Assembly: GCF_030064165.1 (NCBI RefSeq)
Contig: NZ_CP125947.1
Coordinates: 620,001 to 684,000 of the forward strand
DNA from: Comamonas resistens
GTDB taxonomy: Bacteria; Pseudomonadota; Gammaproteobacteria; Burkholderiales; Burkholderiaceae_C
Length of the DNA: 64,000 bases
Reading direction: 5' to 3'
Shown in pieces: positions 49,487-58,355 of this stretch. Each line of letters opens with the position of its first letter. Position 1 is the first letter of the stretch. The notes beneath the pieces were generated by a model that searched no databases, was not told where the DNA came from, and was given only the letters and a program-made list of their open reading frames with translations. The position numbers and the translations under genes were made by a program.

Positions 49487-50293
49487 ATGGATAAAGCGCC
49501 ACAAGCCTCTGAAAAAATAGCGCCCGAAACGCTGGAAGAGGCGCTGGAACTGCTGGCCCGGCGAGATGCCGAGCTGGCAGCCCTGCGCGATGCCCAGCAG
49601 CAATGGGTGCATGCGGTGTCGCATGATCTGCGTGCTCCGCTGCGCCATGTACTGGCATTCAATCCCTTGATCGCCGAGCTGCTGCAGCAGGCAGCGCCAA
49701 GTGCCGATGATCTGCAGGAGGCCTGCAGCTTTTTGCAGACCATGGATCAATCGGCCAAGCGCATGGCCGCCATGTTCGATGGCTTGCTGCTGCTGTCACG
49801 GGCGGCGCGTCAGCCTCTGCAATGGCAAGCCGTGGATCTGCAGGCCATGTTGCAGCGTCTCCAGCTCCAGTTGCAGGCGCGGAACCCCGATCGCAACATC
49901 GAATGGAGGCTGCCGGTGACTGCTGCCGTCGTTCAAGGCGACGCACAGCTGCTGGAGCAGGCGCTGACGGCTGCCTTGTCCAATGCCGTCAAGTTCAGTC
50001 ATCCGCAGACTCAGGCAAAGATTGTGGTGACGGTGGAGGAGGCCTACGGGTCGGTGCAGATCTCGGTGAGCGACAACGGTGCAGGCTTCGATGGCGCGCG
50101 CGCCGATCGGCTGTTCGGTATCTTCCAGCGCATGCACCGCGATTCGGAATTTGAAGGCGTGGGTACAGGCCTGGCTTTGATACAAGGCATTTGCCAGCGC
50201 CATGGCGGGAGGGCCAGCATCGAGGCTCAGCCGGGACAGGGCTGCACCTTGCAGCTGCACTGGCCTCAGCCAGCATCTTTCCCGTCTCAGTAA
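49487..50293 (+). CDS. Small soluble histidine kinase without sensor domain
   Basis: A 268-residue kinase beginning with a predicted coiled coil (ETLEEALELLARRDAELAAL) and then the dimerisation domain with phospho-accepting His46 in AVSHDLRAPLRHV. Its N box is LEQALTAALSNAVKFSH, and G boxes are DNGAGFDG and GVGTGLALIQGI. The pattern resembles the kinase half of phytochrome-type enzymes. It has no membrane helix, PAS or GAF domain, and no response regulator gene is adjacent. It starts 5 bases after glmU, suggesting co-transcription. It overlaps the convergent cyclase gene by 7 bases. Confidence 0.88.
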   Translation: MDKAPQASEKIAPETLEEALELLARRDAELAALRDAQQQWVHAVSHDLRAPLRHVLAFNPLIAELLQQAAPSADDLQEACSFLQTMDQSAKRMAAMFDGLLLLSRAARQPLQWQAVDLQAMLQRLQLQLQARNPDRNIEWRLPVTAAVVQGDAQLLEQALTAALSNAVKFSHPQTQAKIVVTVEEAYGSVQISVSDNGAGFDGARADRLFGIFQRMHRDSEFEGVGTGLALIQGICQRHGGRASIEAQPGQGCTLQLHWPQPASFPSQ

Positions 50294-51420
50294 GTCAGAT
50301 CGTCCTTGACCGGCTGCTCTTGTGCCACCGGGTTCAAGCTGGTCTTGCTGGCCGGCATGGGAATCGTCGCCGGACTGTTGGGAATGTGGCTGCTGGGGCC
50401 GGCATCAATGATCTGATCGCGACCGGCATCCTTGGCACTGTAGAGAGCGGTGTCGGCTGCCTTGATCCAGGTCGCCACGGACTCGAAGCTGTCATCGGCC
50501 GCAGCCACGCCAATACTGGCGCTGATCCTCAGTTTGGGATACTCGCGCAGGCGAATCTGCGCCAGTTTGTCGCGAATGCGCAGCGCCACAAAATAGGCAT
50601 CTTCGGCCTTGGCGTTTTTGCACAGCACCGTGAATTCATCACCGCCATAACGGCCGGCAATATCGTGGCTGCGCAGGCATTGGCGAATGTTCAGGCCTAT
50701 GAGTTTCAGCACCTCGTCGCCGACGATATGGCCGTATTCGTCATTGATGCGTTTGAAGTGATCAATATCGATAACCAGCAGGCTGGTCTGCTCCTGGCGT
50801 ATGTGATGCTGGCGCAAAGCCGTGCGGGCCATTTTCCACCAGTAATCCCGGCTGTAAACCGTGGTCAGCGGGTCGATGCGCCCCAGCAGCTTGAGCTGTA
50901 GATTCTGTTTGGCCAGAGTCTTGAGCATTCTGCGTGTGGAGCGGCTGGTATAGGCGGTATGCAGAATGACCAAGGGCAGCAGACTGATCTGTACCCCCAA
51001 TGGTGCCAGCCATTGCGCCTCAGGCTGAACCAGGGCTGCCATCAGGCCCATGCCAGCCAGCAAGGCGCCCACGAAGGGAAGCCAGCGCTGCTTGAGTCCC
51101 AGATAGGAGCGGTCCGACATGCTGATGGCCAGAATGCAAATGCTGGGCAGCAAGCTCCATTGCATGAGCGCGACCCAGCAGCCCACGATCAAAGCATCGA
51201 TCAGGCAGTTCAGATATTCGGACTGAAAAGGATCGGCCTGTCTGCAGGAATGCAGGTAGGCAATATGGGGCCAGACCAGAGCGCTGACCGCTGTAAACGC
51301 CCACCAGACGATATTCGCCGGCTGATAAGCCAGGCTCGCAGCCACGACCAGACCGCACAGCCCCATATATGAAGCTCGCACGGGATAAGTCCTGCGGTGG
51401 ATCCTTTGCTGCAGCGGCAT
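50287..51420 (-). CDS. Diguanylate cyclase with MASE2-like membrane domain
   Basis: A 377-residue c-di-GMP synthase. Residues 10-160 contain five to six hydrophobic segments with the MASE2-type opening HRRTYPVRASYMGL and WPHIAYLHSCR. The GGDEF domain follows with LTTVYSRDYW, IDIDHFKRINDEYGH, an intact RYGGDEF motif near residue 256 and ASIGVA. No inhibitory I-site RxxD is evident just before GGDEF (CLRSHDIAGR is there, with R-S-H-D fitting R-x-x-D at the usual distance), so product inhibition is possible. The architecture resembles AdrA/DgcC. Confidence 0.9.
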   Translation of the reverse strand: MPLQQRIHRRTYPVRASYMGLCGLVVAASLAYQPANIVWWAFTAVSALVWPHIAYLHSCRQADPFQSEYLNCLIDALIVGCWVALMQWSLLPSICILAISMSDRSYLGLKQRWLPFVGALLAGMGLMAALVQPEAQWLAPLGVQISLLPLVILHTAYTSRSTRRMLKTLAKQNLQLKLLGRIDPLTTVYSRDYWWKMARTALRQHHIRQEQTSLLVIDIDHFKRINDEYGHIVGDEVLKLIGLNIRQCLRSHDIAGRYGGDEFTVLCKNAKAEDAYFVALRIRDKLAQIRLREYPKLRISASIGVAAADDSFESVATWIKAADTALYSAKDAGRDQIIDAGPSSHIPNSPATIPMPASKTSLNPVAQEQPVKDDLTY

Positions 51421-51549
51421 CTGGCAAATGGCTGGAGGTCAAAGGTGCAGAGAATAATTGAAATCAAATAATTTGTATCAATTTACAACAAGCTTGCGCG
51501 GCGTTTACACCACAGCTTGAAATCAGGGCCTGAGAGGCCTCGCTGAGGA

Positions 51550-52050
51550 TTACCTAAGTGCTTCTGGAATGGGCAATTCGGTGCTGAATTTGGCACGCTT
51601 CACTGCGAAAAAGGCTTTCACATTGCGCACATTGGCATCTTGCGTGAACAGCTTCTGACTCAGCGCCAGATAGGCAGGCATATCCAAGGTGGCGATGATC
51701 AGTACGAAGTCCGGCCCGGGTGAGACACGCCAGCATTGCTGGACGCCGTTCTCGGCAACGGCCTTGCGTTCAAACTGCATGAGGGAGCTGCTGTCCTGCC
51801 GGTCCAGCGACACTTCCACGATCGCCTGCAAACCGTGGCCCGTGACCTCGGCCAGTCGTTCCCGGCTCAGAATGGCGACCTGCTGCTCAATCAGACCCAA
51901 TGATTGCAGGCGCTTGACCCGGCGCAAGCAGGTGGGCGGCGACAGGTGCAGCAAAGAGGCCAGAGCCTGGTTGCTGAGGCTGGCGTCGCGTTGTAACTGC
52001 CGCAATAGTTGCAAATCGGTGGAATCCAGATTGATGGAATATTCATTCAT
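51550..52050 (-). CDS. Lrp/AsnC family transcriptional regulator
   Basis: A 166-residue regulator. The helix-turn-helix lies at residues 8-60 (LDSTDLQLLRQLQRDASLSN, LASLLHLSPPTCLRRVKRLQ). The RAM ligand-binding domain follows (AIVEVSLDRQD, VQQCWRVSPGPDFVLIIATLD). The ATG at 52050 (MNEYSINLDS) was chosen; an upstream in-frame ATG at 52080 adds ten residues. It is divergent from glmS across an AT-rich spacer of 135 bases, typical for Lrp-type binding sites. Confidence 0.93.
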   Translation of the reverse strand: MNEYSINLDSTDLQLLRQLQRDASLSNQALASLLHLSPPTCLRRVKRLQSLGLIEQQVAILSRERLAEVTGHGLQAIVEVSLDRQDSSSLMQFERKAVAENGVQQCWRVSPGPDFVLIIATLDMPAYLALSQKLFTQDANVRNVKAFFAVKRAKFSTELPIPEALR

Positions 52051-52055
52051 TAAAA

Positions 52056-52140
52056 GTAATTTTATTGAATAAAAGTTCAAATCATTTTTATTATGAAATT
52101 TTCAATCATTTTTTGTGATTGATTGATTGAAGATTTCTTT
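52056..52140. promoter_or_regulatory. AT-rich divergent promoter region between Lrp-type regulator and glmS
   Basis: About 80 bases of markedly AT-rich sequence in an otherwise GC-rich window, with repeated units AATCATTTTT (52080, 52109) and GATTGATTGATTGAAG (52118-52133). The repeats fit multiple Lrp-type sites. Which gene they control is not shown by the sequence; autoregulation of the regulator is the simplest reading. Confidence 0.5.
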
Positions 52141-52185
52141 GTTGGGGGCGTAGCATGCCCTGCAAATCAACCTGAGGGTCTATCT

Positions 52186-54102
52186 ATGTGTGGCATTGTG
52201 GCAGCGGTTTCTCATCGCGATATCGTTCCTGTTCTGGTTCAAGGCCTCCAGCGTCTGGAGTACCGTGGCTATGACTCCTGTGGTGTGGCAGTACAGGCGC
52301 AGAATGCCGATGGCCTGAGCCTGGGTCTGCAGCGGGCCCGTTCGACGGCCCGGGTGGCGGAGCTGATGGAGCAGGTCAAGACCGAGCATGTGCAGGGTCT
52401 GACCGGCATCGCCCACACGCGTTGGGCCACACATGGCGAGCCCGCAGTGCGCAATGCCCATCCTCACTTCAGCCACGGCCCCGGCATTTCTGCCGTGGCC
52501 GATGCCGATGCCCCCGCCCGCGTGGCTTTGGTGCACAACGGCATCATTGAAAACTACGAGGCATTGCGCACCGAGCTACAGGGCAAAGGCTATGTGTTCG
52601 CCAGCCAGACGGATACAGAAGTGATAGCACACCTCGTAGACAGCCTCTATGCCGGAGACCTGTTTGAGGCAGTGCAGGCCGCTACGGCCCGCCTGCATGG
52701 CGCCTATGCCATTGGCGTGATGCACAAGGACGAGCCCAGCCGCGTGGTGGGTGCACGTGCAGGCTCACCGCTGATTCTGGGGGTTGGCCAGGAAGGTGCC
52801 GAACATTTCCTGGCCAGCGATGCCATGGCGCTGGCGGGTGTGACCGACCAGATCGTCTACCTGGAAGAGGGCGATATGGTGGATCTTCAGCCGGGTCGTT
52901 ACTGGGTTGTGAGCAAGAAGGGCGATCAGCTGACGGCGCAGCAACGCCCCGTGAAGACCGTTCTGGCCCACAGCGGTGCGGTGGAACTGGGCCCTTATCG
53001 CCACTACATGCAAAAGGAAATCTTCGAGCAGCCGCGTGCCTTTGGCGACACGCTGGAAGGTGTGCAGCATGTGGCCCCCGAGCTGTTCGATGGCGTGACC
53101 TCCGAAGGCAAGACGGGCGTAGCCGCCTGGCGTGTGTTCAAGGAGATTGACCGTGTGCTGATTCTGGCCTGCGGCACCAGCTACTACAGCGGCTGCACGG
53201 CCAAGTACTGGATCGAGGCTATCGCCGGCATTCCCTGCAGCGTGGAAGTGGCCAGCGAATACCGCTATCGCACCAGCGTGCCCGACCCCAAGACCCTGAT
53301 CGTGACCATCAGCCAGTCGGGAGAAACCGCCGACACCCTGGCTGCACTGCGCCATGCGCAAAGCCTGGGCATGACGCACACGTTGACGATCTGCAACGTG
53401 GCGACCAGCGCCATGGTTCGCGAATGCGAGCTGGCTTACATCACCCGCGCAGGTGTGGAAATCGGTGTGGCCTCGACCAAGGCCTTCACGACGCAGCTGG
53501 CAGGTCTGTTCCTGTTGACACTGGCTCTGGCGCAGTCCAAGGGCCGCCTGCCCGAAGAGAAAGAGCAGCAATATCTGACCGCCATGCGCCACCTGCCCGT
53601 GGCGCTTCAGTCTGTGCTGGCTCTGGAGCCGCAGATCATCAGCTGGGCCGAGGATTTTGCGAAAAAGGACAATGCACTTTTCCTGGGCCGGGGCATTCAC
53701 TACCCCATCGCCCTGGAAGGCGCGCTCAAGCTCAAGGAAATCAGCTATATCCACGCTGAAGCCTATCCAGCGGGCGAGCTCAAGCACGGCCCGTTGGCGC
53801 TGGTGGACAGCACCATGCCGGTGGTCACGGTGGCTCCCAATGACGAACTGCTGGAAAAGCTCAAGAGCAATATGCAGGAAGTGCGCGCCCGCGGTGGCGT
53901 GCTGTATGTGCTGGCGGATGCCAAGAGCAATATCGAAAGCGCCGAAGGCATGCATGTGATCCGCATGCCTGAAAACTACGGCGCGCTGAGCCCCATTCTG
54001 CACGTGGTTCCACTGCAGCTTCTGGCCTATCACACAGCCGTGGCACGCGGCACGGACGTGGACAAACCGCGTAACCTGGCCAAGAGCGTGACGGTCGAAT
54101 GA
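52186..54102 (+). CDS. glmS: Glutamine-fructose-6-phosphate aminotransferase (isomerizing)
   Basis: A 638-residue enzyme that makes glucosamine-6-phosphate, the first step to UDP-GlcNAc. After the initiator Met, Cys2 (MCGIVAAVS) is the glutaminase nucleophile. [23 protein letters not shown] and HNGIIENYE complete that domain. Two SIS domains follow: [44 protein letters not shown] and [20 protein letters not shown]. The C-terminal LAKSVTVE is universal in GlmS. The ATG at 52186 is fixed by Cys2. Confidence 0.99.
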   Translation: MCGIVAAVSHRDIVPVLVQGLQRLEYRGYDSCGVAVQAQNADGLSLGLQRARSTARVAELMEQVKTEHVQGLTGIAHTRWATHGEPAVRNAHPHFSHGPGISAVADADAPARVALVHNGIIENYEALRTELQGKGYVFASQTDTEVIAHLVDSLYAGDLFEAVQAATARLHGAYAIGVMHKDEPSRVVGARAGSPLILGVGQEGAEHFLASDAMALAGVTDQIVYLEEGDMVDLQPGRYWVVSKKGDQLTAQQRPVKTVLAHSGAVELGPYRHYMQKEIFEQPRAFGDTLEGVQHVAPELFDGVTSEGKTGVAAWRVFKEIDRVLILACGTSYYSGCTAKYWIEAIAGIPCSVEVASEYRYRTSVPDPKTLIVTISQSGETADTLAALRHAQSLGMTHTLTICNVATSAMVRECELAYITRAGVEIGVASTKAFTTQLAGLFLLTLALAQSKGRLPEEKEQQYLTAMRHLPVALQSVLALEPQIISWAEDFAKKDNALFLGRGIHYPIALEGALKLKEISYIHAEAYPAGELKHGPLALVDSTMPVVTVAPNDELLEKLKSNMQEVRARGGVLYVLADAKSNIESAEGMHVIRMPENYGALSPILHVVPLQLLAYHTAVARGTDVDKPRNLAKSVTVE

Positions 54103-54152
54103 CCGGTGTGCTTTCGGGGCGGCGCAGCCGCCGCTGCGCCTTTACCAGACCT

Positions 54153-54184
54153 TGAAAAGAGCGCTTCGCCAGAAGCGCTCTTTT
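54153..54184 (+). terminator. Bidirectional terminator between glmS and second TRAP operon
   Basis: AAAAGAGCGCTTC / GAAGCGCTCTTTT with a short loop GCCA. Runs of A and T on the two sides suit termination of glmS (plus) and of the TRAP operon (minus). Confidence 0.85.
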
Positions 54185-54195
54185 GCTTTGGATCG

Positions 54196-55491
54196 CTACA
54201 TATTGTTGGGCAGCGCCGTCACGATCTGGGGGAAGAACCACAGAATCACCAGCGCCGTCACCATCAGGAAGAAGTACGGTGCGCAGACGCGGGCGATATA
54301 GGTGATCTGTTTGCCGGTCATGCCCTGCAGCACGAACAGATTGAAGCCCACGGGGGGCGTGATCTGCGCAGTCTCCACGGTGATCACCAGAAAGATGCCG
54401 AACCACAGCAGATCGATGCCCGCAGCCTGGATGATGGGTAGCACCACGCTCATGGTCAGCACGATGGTGGAGATGCCGTCCAGAAAGCAGCCGATCACGA
54501 TGTAGAAAAAGCCCAGCACAATGATCAGCATGGCGGGCGAAAGGTTCAGGCTGCCCACGTACTGGGCCAGCTGGCGCGGCAGGCCGATATAGCCCATGGA
54601 CAGGGTCATGAAGGCTGCGCCCGCCAGGATCAGCGCAATCATGCAGTACAGGCGCGTGGCTCCGAACAGTGCATCCTTGAAGTTCTTCCAGGTCAGCGCG
54701 CCCTGCACGGCCGACAGAATCAGCGAGCCCACCACGCCGATGGCCGCCGCCTCGGTGGCCGTGGCAATACCGGTGTAGATGCTGGCGATGACCGAGGCGA
54801 TCAGCAGCACGACGGGAATTAGGTGGCGTGACTCGTAGAGCTTTTCCTTGAAGCCCATTGCCGCATCGGCCTTGGGAATCTTGCCGGGGTTGAGTAGCGC
54901 CCAGACCATGATCCAGCCGCTGAACATCACGGCCAGCATGATGCCGGGCAGCACGCCCGCCATGAAGAGCTTGGAGATCGACATCTCGGCCGATACGCCA
55001 TAGACGATGAGGATGATGGAAGGCGGAATCAGCAGGCCCAGCGTTGCCGGGCCGCCCAGTGAGCCTATCACCTGATCCTGCGGGTAGCCGCGCTTCATCA
55101 GCTCGGGCACGTTCATCTTGCCTACGGTGGCGCAGGTTGCGGCAGACGAGCCGGAGACCGCGGCAAAAATCGTGCAGCCGATCACATTGGTGTGCAGCAA
55201 GCGGCCGGGCAGGGCATTGACCCAGGGTGCCAGGCCGCGGAACATGCTCTCGCTCAGATTGGTGCGGTAGAGAATTTCGCCCATCCACACAAACAGCGGC
55301 AGGGCCGTGAGCGTCCAGCTGCTGGCCGAACCCCAGATGGTCATGGCCATGGCATCGCCAGCGGCGCGTGCGGTGAAGAACTCCATGCCGAACCAGGCCA
55401 CGCCCGCCAGCGTCAGACCTACCCAGACGCCGCCGCCCAGCAAGGCCAGCAGCACCACGATCAGGGCAATGCTTGCGGTAATTTCATTCAT
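54196..55491 (-). CDS. TRAP transporter large permease subunit (DctM type), second system
   Basis: A 431-residue channel subunit with about 12 hydrophobic segments. Family landmarks are VSGSSAATCATVGKMNVPEL, GLLIPPSIILIVYG, TEAAAIGVVGSLILSA and TAQITPPVGFNLFVLQG. It overlaps the small permease gene by 8 bases, unlike the first TRAP system where a repeat separates them. The three proteins of this system are not close copies of those at 7474-10605, so the substrate probably differs. The gene ends the operon at a bidirectional terminator. Confidence 0.95.
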   Translation of the reverse strand: MNEITASIALIVVLLALLGGGVWVGLTLAGVAWFGMEFFTARAAGDAMAMTIWGSASSWTLTALPLFVWMGEILYRTNLSESMFRGLAPWVNALPGRLLHTNVIGCTIFAAVSGSSAATCATVGKMNVPELMKRGYPQDQVIGSLGGPATLGLLIPPSIILIVYGVSAEMSISKLFMAGVLPGIMLAVMFSGWIMVWALLNPGKIPKADAAMGFKEKLYESRHLIPVVLLIASVIASIYTGIATATEAAAIGVVGSLILSAVQGALTWKNFKDALFGATRLYCMIALILAGAAFMTLSMGYIGLPRQLAQYVGSLNLSPAMLIIVLGFFYIVIGCFLDGISTIVLTMSVVLPIIQAAGIDLLWFGIFLVITVETAQITPPVGFNLFVLQGMTGKQITYIARVCAPYFFLMVTALVILWFFPQIVTALPNNM

Positions 55492-55990
55492 GGTGCGCGT
55501 CCTCGTTGACTGCGGCCTGGCGTTTTCCCAGTAGCTCCAGCACCAGCTCGTCGCATAGCGCTATGAAAAATATGCTGGTACCCAGCGCCATGAATATCTG
55601 GGGAATCCACATGGGCGTGGCATCTATGCCGACCGAGATGTCCTCAATCTCCCAGGACTGCCAGGTCAAGCGGGCCGAGTAAAAGGCCAGAAAGCCACCC
55701 AGCACGGTGGCAATGCCCAGGGCAATGACTTCCATCACCTTGAGTGCATGGCCCTTGAGAGCACCGAGCAGCAGAGTGACGCGGATGTGCTCGCCCTTCT
55801 TGAAAGTGCTGGCCAGCGCCATGAAGCCGGCGCCGGCCATGGCGTAGCCTGCATAGGCATCGGTGCCCGGCGCGCTGAAGCCGATAACGCGGCTGAGAAC
55901 GGTAAGCAGCACCATCAGCAGAATGCCGATCATCGACAGCCCTGCCAGCCATGCAGCAGCGGTGTACAAACCATCGAGTAATTTGCGCAT
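55484..55990 (-). CDS. TRAP transporter small permease subunit (DctQ type), second system
   Basis: A 168-residue four-helix membrane protein (AAAWLAGLSMIGILLMVLLT, then about 50-65, 85-105 and 128-150). LGTSIFFIALCDELVLELLG at the C-terminal helix is typical. It starts with MRKLLDGLYT at 55990. It precedes and overlaps the large permease gene, and is separated from the binding-protein gene by 74 bases that contain a hairpin. Confidence 0.92.
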   Translation of the reverse strand: MRKLLDGLYTAAAWLAGLSMIGILLMVLLTVLSRVIGFSAPGTDAYAGYAMAGAGFMALASTFKKGEHIRVTLLLGALKGHALKVMEVIALGIATVLGGFLAFYSARLTWQSWEIEDISVGIDATPMWIPQIFMALGTSIFFIALCDELVLELLGKRQAAVNEDAHHE

Positions 55991-56012
55991 CTATGTACCC
56001 CAACAAGGCGTG

Positions 56013-56034
56013 CCCATCTGCAGCGGCAGATGGG
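56013..56034 (-). promoter_or_regulatory. Hairpin between binding-protein and permease genes of second TRAP operon
   Basis: A perfect 9-base stem CCCATCTGC / GCAGATGGG with loop AGCG, 31 bases after the binding-protein stop. On the minus-strand transcript there is no T run after it, so it is more likely a stability or processing element than a full terminator. Position and role parallel 9591-9613. Confidence 0.5.
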
Positions 56035-56064
56035 CGCTTGTTTTTGCGGAGATTGCCGAAGACC

Positions 56065-57048
56065 TTATTTGGCGGCCTTGTAGGCATCCAGAATGGCCTT
56101 GCCCTCGGCACCGGCCTTGTCGGTCCATTCCTTGATGACGGTCTCGCCGACCTTGGCCAGGTCGGCCTTGAGTTGGGCAGAACCGGATTCGATGCTCATG
56201 CCGCCGGCCTTCAGCGCCGCAATGGACCTGGCATCCACTTCCTTGGATTCCTTCCAGCCGCGCTCCTCCGCCGTGGCTGCGGCCTTCAGAACGGCGTCCT
56301 GCTCGGCTTTGCTCAGCGCGCCAAATGCCTTTTTGCTCACGGTGACGGCATTCTTGGGAATCCAGGCCTGCACGTTGTAGTAGTACTTCAGGTTCTCAAA
56401 CAGCTTGTTGTCGGCTCCGGTGGCACTCGACGTGACCAGTCCGTCCACCACGCCGGTGGCCAGGGCCTGGGCCAGCTCGGCCTCCTGCACGGTGACGGGC
56501 TGGGCACCGATCAGCTCGCCGATGCGGGCCGTGGTGGGTGAATACACGCGCCATTTCATGCCCTTCAAGTCCGCTGCCGACTGGATGGGTTTCTTGGTGT
56601 AGATGCCCTGGGGCGGCCAGGCCACGGAATACAGCAGGATCTGCCCTTGTTTGTCCAGCAGCTTCTGCAGCGCCGGCTTTTGTGCCTGATACAGCTTGAA
56701 GGCCTCGTCATAGCTGCTCACCAGAAAAGGCAGGCCGTCCACGCCAAAAATCTGTGACTCATTCTGAAAGCTCACCAGAAAGAATTCACCCATCTGCGCA
56801 TTGCCGGTCTGCACGGCGCGTTTGATCTCGGGCATCTTGAACAGCGATGCACCAAAGTGCGGCGTGATCTTGAGCTTGCCGCCCGTGGCGGCATCCACAT
56901 CCTTGACAAACAGCTCGTCGTTCTTGGAGTGGAAATTGCCGGGGCCATAAGCCGTGGCGAAGTCCCATTTGGTCTGGGCTGCGGCTGCGCCTGCAAAGGC
57001 AAGGCTGGCGATCAGGGGAACGGTGGCACAAAAGATGCGACGCTTCAT
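56065..57048 (-). CDS. TRAP transporter periplasmic substrate-binding protein (DctP type), second system
   Basis: A 327-residue secreted receptor. The signal peptide MKRRIFCATVPLIASLAFAG is followed by a cleavage site AAAAQ. The mature protein starts TKWDFATAYGPGNFHSKN. Conserved regions are VQTGNAQMGEFFL, LKGMKWRVYSPTTARIGEL, with the ligand-binding arginine in KWRV, and ELAQALATGVVDGLVTS. The ATG at 57048 is preceded by GGGAG at the right distance. It is the first gene of this P-Q-M operon. Its upstream spacer shares a palindromic motif with the pxp operon's promoter region, hinting at a ligand related to 5-oxoproline or glutamate metabolism. Confidence 0.95.
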   Translation of the reverse strand: MKRRIFCATVPLIASLAFAGAAAAQTKWDFATAYGPGNFHSKNDELFVKDVDAATGGKLKITPHFGASLFKMPEIKRAVQTGNAQMGEFFLVSFQNESQIFGVDGLPFLVSSYDEAFKLYQAQKPALQKLLDKQGQILLYSVAWPPQGIYTKKPIQSAADLKGMKWRVYSPTTARIGELIGAQPVTVQEAELAQALATGVVDGLVTSSATGADNKLFENLKYYYNVQAWIPKNAVTVSKKAFGALSKAEQDAVLKAAATAEERGWKESKEVDARSIAALKAGGMSIESGSAQLKADLAKVGETVIKEWTDKAGAEGKAILDAYKAAK

Positions 57049-57167
57049 GTTGACTCCCGAGTAGAAGGGCAGGAGGCCTGCGGAGAAAGCCTCTGGATGG
57101 TGTGTGATGGCGGGTGGTTTGCAGGCCAAAACTATCATCCCCGCTCAGAGGTAGGCACTAGGGATTT

Positions 57168-57180
57168 CAACAATATGTTG
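57168..57180. promoter_or_regulatory. Palindromic operator candidate upstream of second TRAP operon
   Basis: CAACA-ATA-TGTTG is a perfect 13-base palindrome at 120 bases from the binding-protein start. Its core TTCAACAATATG (57166-57177) is identical to 58211-58222 upstream of the pxp operon. Apart from this site and a T-rich stretch, nothing else was recognised in the 334-base spacer 57049-57382. Confidence 0.5.
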
Positions 57181-57382
57181 TTTTTGCTGGAGTTATTCGA
57201 TATTTTGGGTGAGCTGAGTTGCCTGGATTGTTCAGCGATTGATTGCTGATCGTAGGCTATGGTGGGCTGAAAAGAAATCGCCCAAGAGTGTCCGAGCGTG
57301 GCGCGTGTTTGCAGGCAAGCTCCACGACGGGACAAGAGTTCACCGGGTTAAGGCTTGCCTTGCGCGGCAACCGCCGGGACTC

Positions 57383-58060
57383 TCAGGCGGTCTTGAGGCC
57401 GGTCTGGGCCAACTGCCGGGCATAGGCGGCAAGGATGATGCGTTCCGAATGCACCAGGTAATCGTGAAGCTCTGCCGCTGCATCTGCAGGCTTGCTGCTT
57501 TCGAAGGTTTGCAGAATGTGCTGATTCATTTCCACATAGGGTGCGTGCAGAAAATGCGGGTCGCGCAGCAGGCCAAAGGCCAGACGCAGCTCGGCCAGCA
57601 GGTGCGAGAACATTTCATTGAGACGTTCGCTGTCGGCCAGGGCCACGATGGCCTTGTGAAACGCCATATTGGCTGTGCCCACTTCGGCCCAGTTCTCGGC
57701 TTCGCTGTAGCGCCGGGCATCGGCCACTGCCTGATGCATCAGAGCACGCGCCGGGTGCATGGGGTAGGCCTGGGCCAGAGCCTGGCACTCGATCATGCGG
57801 CGCACACGGTAGATATCGATGATGGAAGCCATGTCGGGTACGGCCACCGATACGCCCTTGTTGGGCTCATGCACCAGCAGGCCTTCCTTGGTCAGCACGC
57901 GGAACACCTCGCGCAAGGTGTTGCGTGAGATATCCAGCGCTTCGCTAAGAGCTGCTTCGGACAGACGCTGGCCGGGTGCCAGCTCACCGTTGACCAGCTT
58001 TTCGCGTATTTCATGGGCAATCCGCTCGGTCAGATTCTGGGTGTCTGTTGCGGCTTTCAT
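57383..58060 (-). CDS. GntR family transcriptional regulator (FadR C-terminal type)
   Basis: A 225-residue regulator. The N-terminal winged helix spans residues 8-75 (ERIAHEIREKLVNGELAPGQ, LSEAALSEALDISRNTLREVF, EPNKGVSVAVP). The C-terminal all-helical FCD domain carries the metal-binding pattern with ECQALAQAY, NMAFHKAIVALADS, VEMNQHILQTFE and LHDYLVHSERII. The ATG at 58060 follows CAGGAGACCT, a strong ribosome binding site, and is preferred over starts at 58078 and 58117. It sits between two candidate operators and is divergent from the 5-oxoproline operon, so it probably controls both transport systems. Confidence 0.93.
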   Translation of the reverse strand: MKAATDTQNLTERIAHEIREKLVNGELAPGQRLSEAALSEALDISRNTLREVFRVLTKEGLLVHEPNKGVSVAVPDMASIIDIYRVRRMIECQALAQAYPMHPARALMHQAVADARRYSEAENWAEVGTANMAFHKAIVALADSERLNEMFSHLLAELRLAFGLLRDPHFLHAPYVEMNQHILQTFESSKPADAAAELHDYLVHSERIILAAYARQLAQTGLKTA

Positions 58061-58207
58061 AGGTCTCCTGTCAGTCATGGCCCGAGTGTAGCGATTGCCC
58101 TGCCGAGGCTGCTGCAATCAAAAAATCAGCAAAACCTAGGGTTTGTTCTATATATAAGCTTTGATTGTTCTTTGGAGAATTAAATTTGTGCAGTCAATTG
58201 ATATTGA

Positions 58208-58222
58208 TTGTTCAACAATATG
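58208..58222. promoter_or_regulatory. Palindromic operator candidate upstream of the 5-oxoproline operon
   Basis: TTGTT-C-AACAA (58208-58218) is a perfect 5-1-5 palindrome, extended to the right by TATG so that TTCAACAATATG is shared with the site upstream of the second TRAP operon. It lies in the AT-rich intergenic segment 58120-58225 between the divergent GntR gene and the pxp operon. TTGT-N-ACAA symmetry fits FadR-type GntR regulators. Confidence 0.5.
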
Positions 58223-58355
58223 AAAGACCCAGGAGCTGCTGAACGTTGAACATGGGCGCTTTCAGTCCAAGAGAACGGACAGCGACTGGCGCATCGCCCG
58301 CTGCTGCCCGAAGGTGGTTTTGCAACAAGCGCGAAGCCTGTTTCCGGAGGTCTAC

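Noticed and set aside
52123..52186. Longer glmS start at 52123
   Set aside because: Cys2 must follow the initiator methionine for glutaminase activity, which fixes the start at 52186.
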